DNA of 7,090 nucleotides from the NCBI GenBank assembly GCA_003153055.1, contig PMBV01000263.1, positions 1-7,090 on the forward strand, given 5' to 3'. The number at the start of each line of letters is the position of its first letter. The first letter of the stretch is position 1. Both the position numbers and the translations under genes were made by a program. Below, one piece after another: positions 5,998 to 7,090 of this stretch. The stretch is from Myxococcales bacterium (GTDB taxonomy: Bacteria > Myxococcota > Myxococcia > Myxococcales > Myxococcaceae). Below the pieces are notes generated by a model. That model was not told the origin of the DNA. It made no database searches and worked only from the letters and a program-made list of their open reading frames with translations.

Positions 5998-6720
5998 TCA
6001 GGAGTCTCCGGTCTTGTCGCCCACGAACTGGTCGGCCTTGTCGCGGAACAGCACATTGAACGTGGTCAGCGAGCCGTAGCTCTTGGTGATGTACTGCTGC
6101 AGCTCAACCTTCTCGGTGTCGGTCAGCTTGGGGTTGGCGTTGAGCTTCTGCTCGAGGGTGCGGAGCCGGTCGCGGATCATCACGATCTTGTGGAACAGCG
6201 AGTCGAGGGGGATTTCCTTGGGCTGGCTGTCGTTCCCGGGAATCAGCTTGATCATCCCGCCCTCCCACCGCGGAGCCAGGGCGACGTCGGCCAGGCCCGA
6301 AGCCTCGAGAAAGAGGTCCATCAACTCTTGGCGGGTCATGCTGGCTCCTTCGAGATCCACCGGGGTCTGGGGATCGATGCTGGGAACGAGGGTGGGGCCC
6401 TCCTGATGACGAACGGTACCCGAGCTGGTTCGTACGAGGGGGGCGATGCTTCGAATCGCCTTGGCGCGTGGAGAGGGCGGTGACGGGTGCGCCGGGAGGG
6501 CTTCGCCGCGCGGCGCAAACTTGTCACACAGTGGGGCCGTGGGAGGGAAGAGCCCACGATTCGGCTGGAGCCTGCAGGTCCCCACCCACCCACGGGTCGC
6601 GTCGAGCGAGTGGGCCCGCCAAAGGAGGCAGTTACCGCAGAGCCGCTCGTGCGGCTCCAATCGGGGCGGCCCTTTAGGAGCCTCGGGGGCGCCATCAGAG
6701 GGAGGAACCTCGTCGCTCAT
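5998..6720 (-). CDS. Cys4-domain protein with conserved C-terminal domain of unknown function
   Basis: This protein is 240 residues long and I do not recognise it. The N-terminus is charged and Pro-rich (1-24). A four-cysteine knuckle follows: C28-x2-C31 (LCGNCLLW), C49 (GTCRLQP) and C65 (PLCDKFAPRG). It resembles the small C-x2-C...G-x-C...C-x2-F domains that bind zinc or iron. A disordered Pro/Ala/Ser stretch (70-126) leads to a compact helical part (128-240): MTRQELMDLFLEASGLADVALAPRW, then GGMIKLIPG, then KIVMIRDRLRTLEQKL (178-193) with coiled-coil character. The ATG at 6720 has GGAG five bases upstream (in GGGGGGAG) and is preferred to the ATG at 6735, which has none. Met128 is a second credible start with a strong Shine-Dalgarno. 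No signal peptide or membrane helix is seen. It is divergent from elongation factor G and convergent with the sigma gene. Confidence 0.7.
   Translation of the reverse strand: MSDEVPPSDGAPEAPKGPPRLEPHERLCGNCLLWRAHSLDATRGWVGTCRLQPNRGLFPPTAPLCDKFAPRGEALPAHPSPPSPRAKAIRSIAPLVRTSSGTVRHQEGPTLVPSIDPQTPVDLEGASMTRQELMDLFLEASGLADVALAPRWEGGMIKLIPGNDSQPKEIPLDSLFHKIVMIRDRLRTLEQKLNANPKLTDTEKVELQQYITKSYGSLTTFNVLFRDKADQFVGDKTGDS
6345..6350 (-). promoter_or_regulatory. Internal ribosome binding site inside the Cys4 gene
   Basis: On the minus strand AAGGAG is followed by five bases and an in-frame ATG at 6339 (Met128). This is the best Shine-Dalgarno in the window. It could produce a separate 113-residue protein (5998-6339) corresponding exactly to the C-terminal domain. 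The match and spacing are directly visible; use in the cell is inference. Confidence 0.5.
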
Positions 6721-6838
6721 CGGTGCTCCCCCCATAGTTCGCTTCGGGCTCGCCGTTAAGACCTACACCGAACCATCGAGGGAGACGAGAGACGCCGCTT
6801 GAGTTTCGACGGGCATTCCAGTAGGCGCGCGAGCCGCT
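6721..6838. promoter_or_regulatory. Divergent intergenic region between the Cys4 gene and elongation factor G
   Basis: These 118 bases are the longest non-coding stretch in the window and must carry the promoter of at least elongation factor G, unless it is read from elsewhere. They are visibly richer in A and T than the flanking genes. On the minus strand GGAG at 6729-6726 serves the Cys4 gene. Candidate hexamers such as TTGAGT (6799) lack a matching -10 at the right distance, so I name no promoter. I see no terminator, tRNA or strong inverted repeat. Confidence 0.4.
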
Positions 6839-7090
6839 ATGGCGAATATCCCGCTCGAACGCATCCGAAACATCGGCATCTCGGCACACATCGACTCCGG
6901 CAAGACGACGCTGACCGAGCGTATTCTGTTTTACACGGGGAAGATCCGGGAGATCCACGAGGTTCGCGGGAAGGACGGCGTCGGCGCGACCATGGACTCC
7001 ATGGACCTGGAGCGCGAGAAGGGCATCACCATTAAGGCCAAGAACGCCGCCTTCAAGTATAAGGACTTCCACGTCAACATTGTAGATACT
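6839..7090 (+). CDS. fusA: Translation elongation factor G, spd/mitochondrial EFG1 type, 5' part only
   Basis: The first 84 codons of EF-G, the GTPase that moves tRNA and mRNA through the ribosome, run off the right edge (full length is about 700 residues). The ATG at 6839 begins [25 protein letters not shown]1 (P-loop) is AHIDSGKTT at 16-24, the switch-I G2 threonine is Thr64 in [13 protein letters not shown]...KGITI, and the window stops at D83-T84, the start of the G3 DTPGH. Canonical bacterial EF-G reads AHIDAGKTT and EGAATMDWM. Here Ser20, the GKDGVGA stretch (44-50) and DSM match human mitochondrial GFM1 and the spirochaete/planctomycete/delta (spd) EFG1 group. The Shine-Dalgarno is weak. 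Several A/T-ending codons (ATT, TAT, GTA, GAT, ACT) differ from neighbouring genes. No rpsL or rpsG lies upstream, so this copy is not in a str operon. Confidence 0.93.
   Translation, partial: MANIPLERIRNIGISAHIDSGKTTLTERILFYTGKIREIHEVRGKDGVGATMDSMDLEREKGITIKAKNAAFKYKDFHVNIVDT

Noticed and set aside
6339..6720. Calling the Cys4 region and C-terminal domain two separate genes
   Set aside because: The frame is open throughout with no stop before Met128, so a single gene with a possible internal start is the simpler reading.
1..7090. Defence system, mobile element, biosynthetic cluster or prophage
   Set aside because: No transposase, integrase, nuclease, toxin-antitoxin pair, phage structural gene or synthetase is present; every supported gene fits core or regulatory chromosome functions.

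Overview
The window is GC-rich bacterial DNA with third codon positions dominated by G and C. It most likely comes from a chromosome of Myxococcota (the old delta-proteobacteria). This is inference. It rests on base composition, an output-less tandem cyclic-nucleotide-binding protein, a B-box-like zinc finger fused to membrane helices, a Pro/Thr/Glu-linked outer-membrane barrel, and above all an elongation factor G of the mitochondrial/spirochaete-planctomycete-delta type. Coding density is very high. No stretch of 300 bases lacks a gene, and I see no tRNA, rRNA, CRISPR array, insertion sequence or phage gene.

Layout, left to right: (1) the 3' end of a fumarylacetoacetate-hydrolase-family gene (+) enters from the left edge and overlaps tail-to-tail by 48 bp with (2) a two-domain cyclic-nucleotide-binding protein (-). 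(3) A secreted protein with a periplasmic domain, Pro/Thr/Glu linker and C-terminal beta-barrel (+) diverges from it across 44 bp. (4) An RlmI-type rRNA methyltransferase (+) follows after 19 bp and is probably co-transcribed. (5) A zinc-finger multi-helix membrane protein (-) converges on it with 8 bp between the stops. (6) A YkgJ-family cysteine-cluster protein (+) diverges from gene 5 with only 16 bp between start codons, and is followed after 21 bp by (7) an ECF sigma factor (+) with no anti-sigma gene beside it. (8) A Cys4-domain protein (-), carrying a second well-formed internal translation start, converges on the sigma gene with 3 bp between stops. (9) Elongation factor G (+) begins 118 bp away, runs off the right edge, and is not in a ribosomal-protein (str) operon.

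Most of this looks like ordinary housekeeping and regulatory chromosome, and I do not see a defence, mobile or biosynthetic system. The points most worth a second look are the EF-G lineage and its isolated position, the dual start in the Cys4 gene, the YkgJ-ECF sigma pair without an anti-sigma, and the asymmetric second nucleotide-binding site in gene 2.
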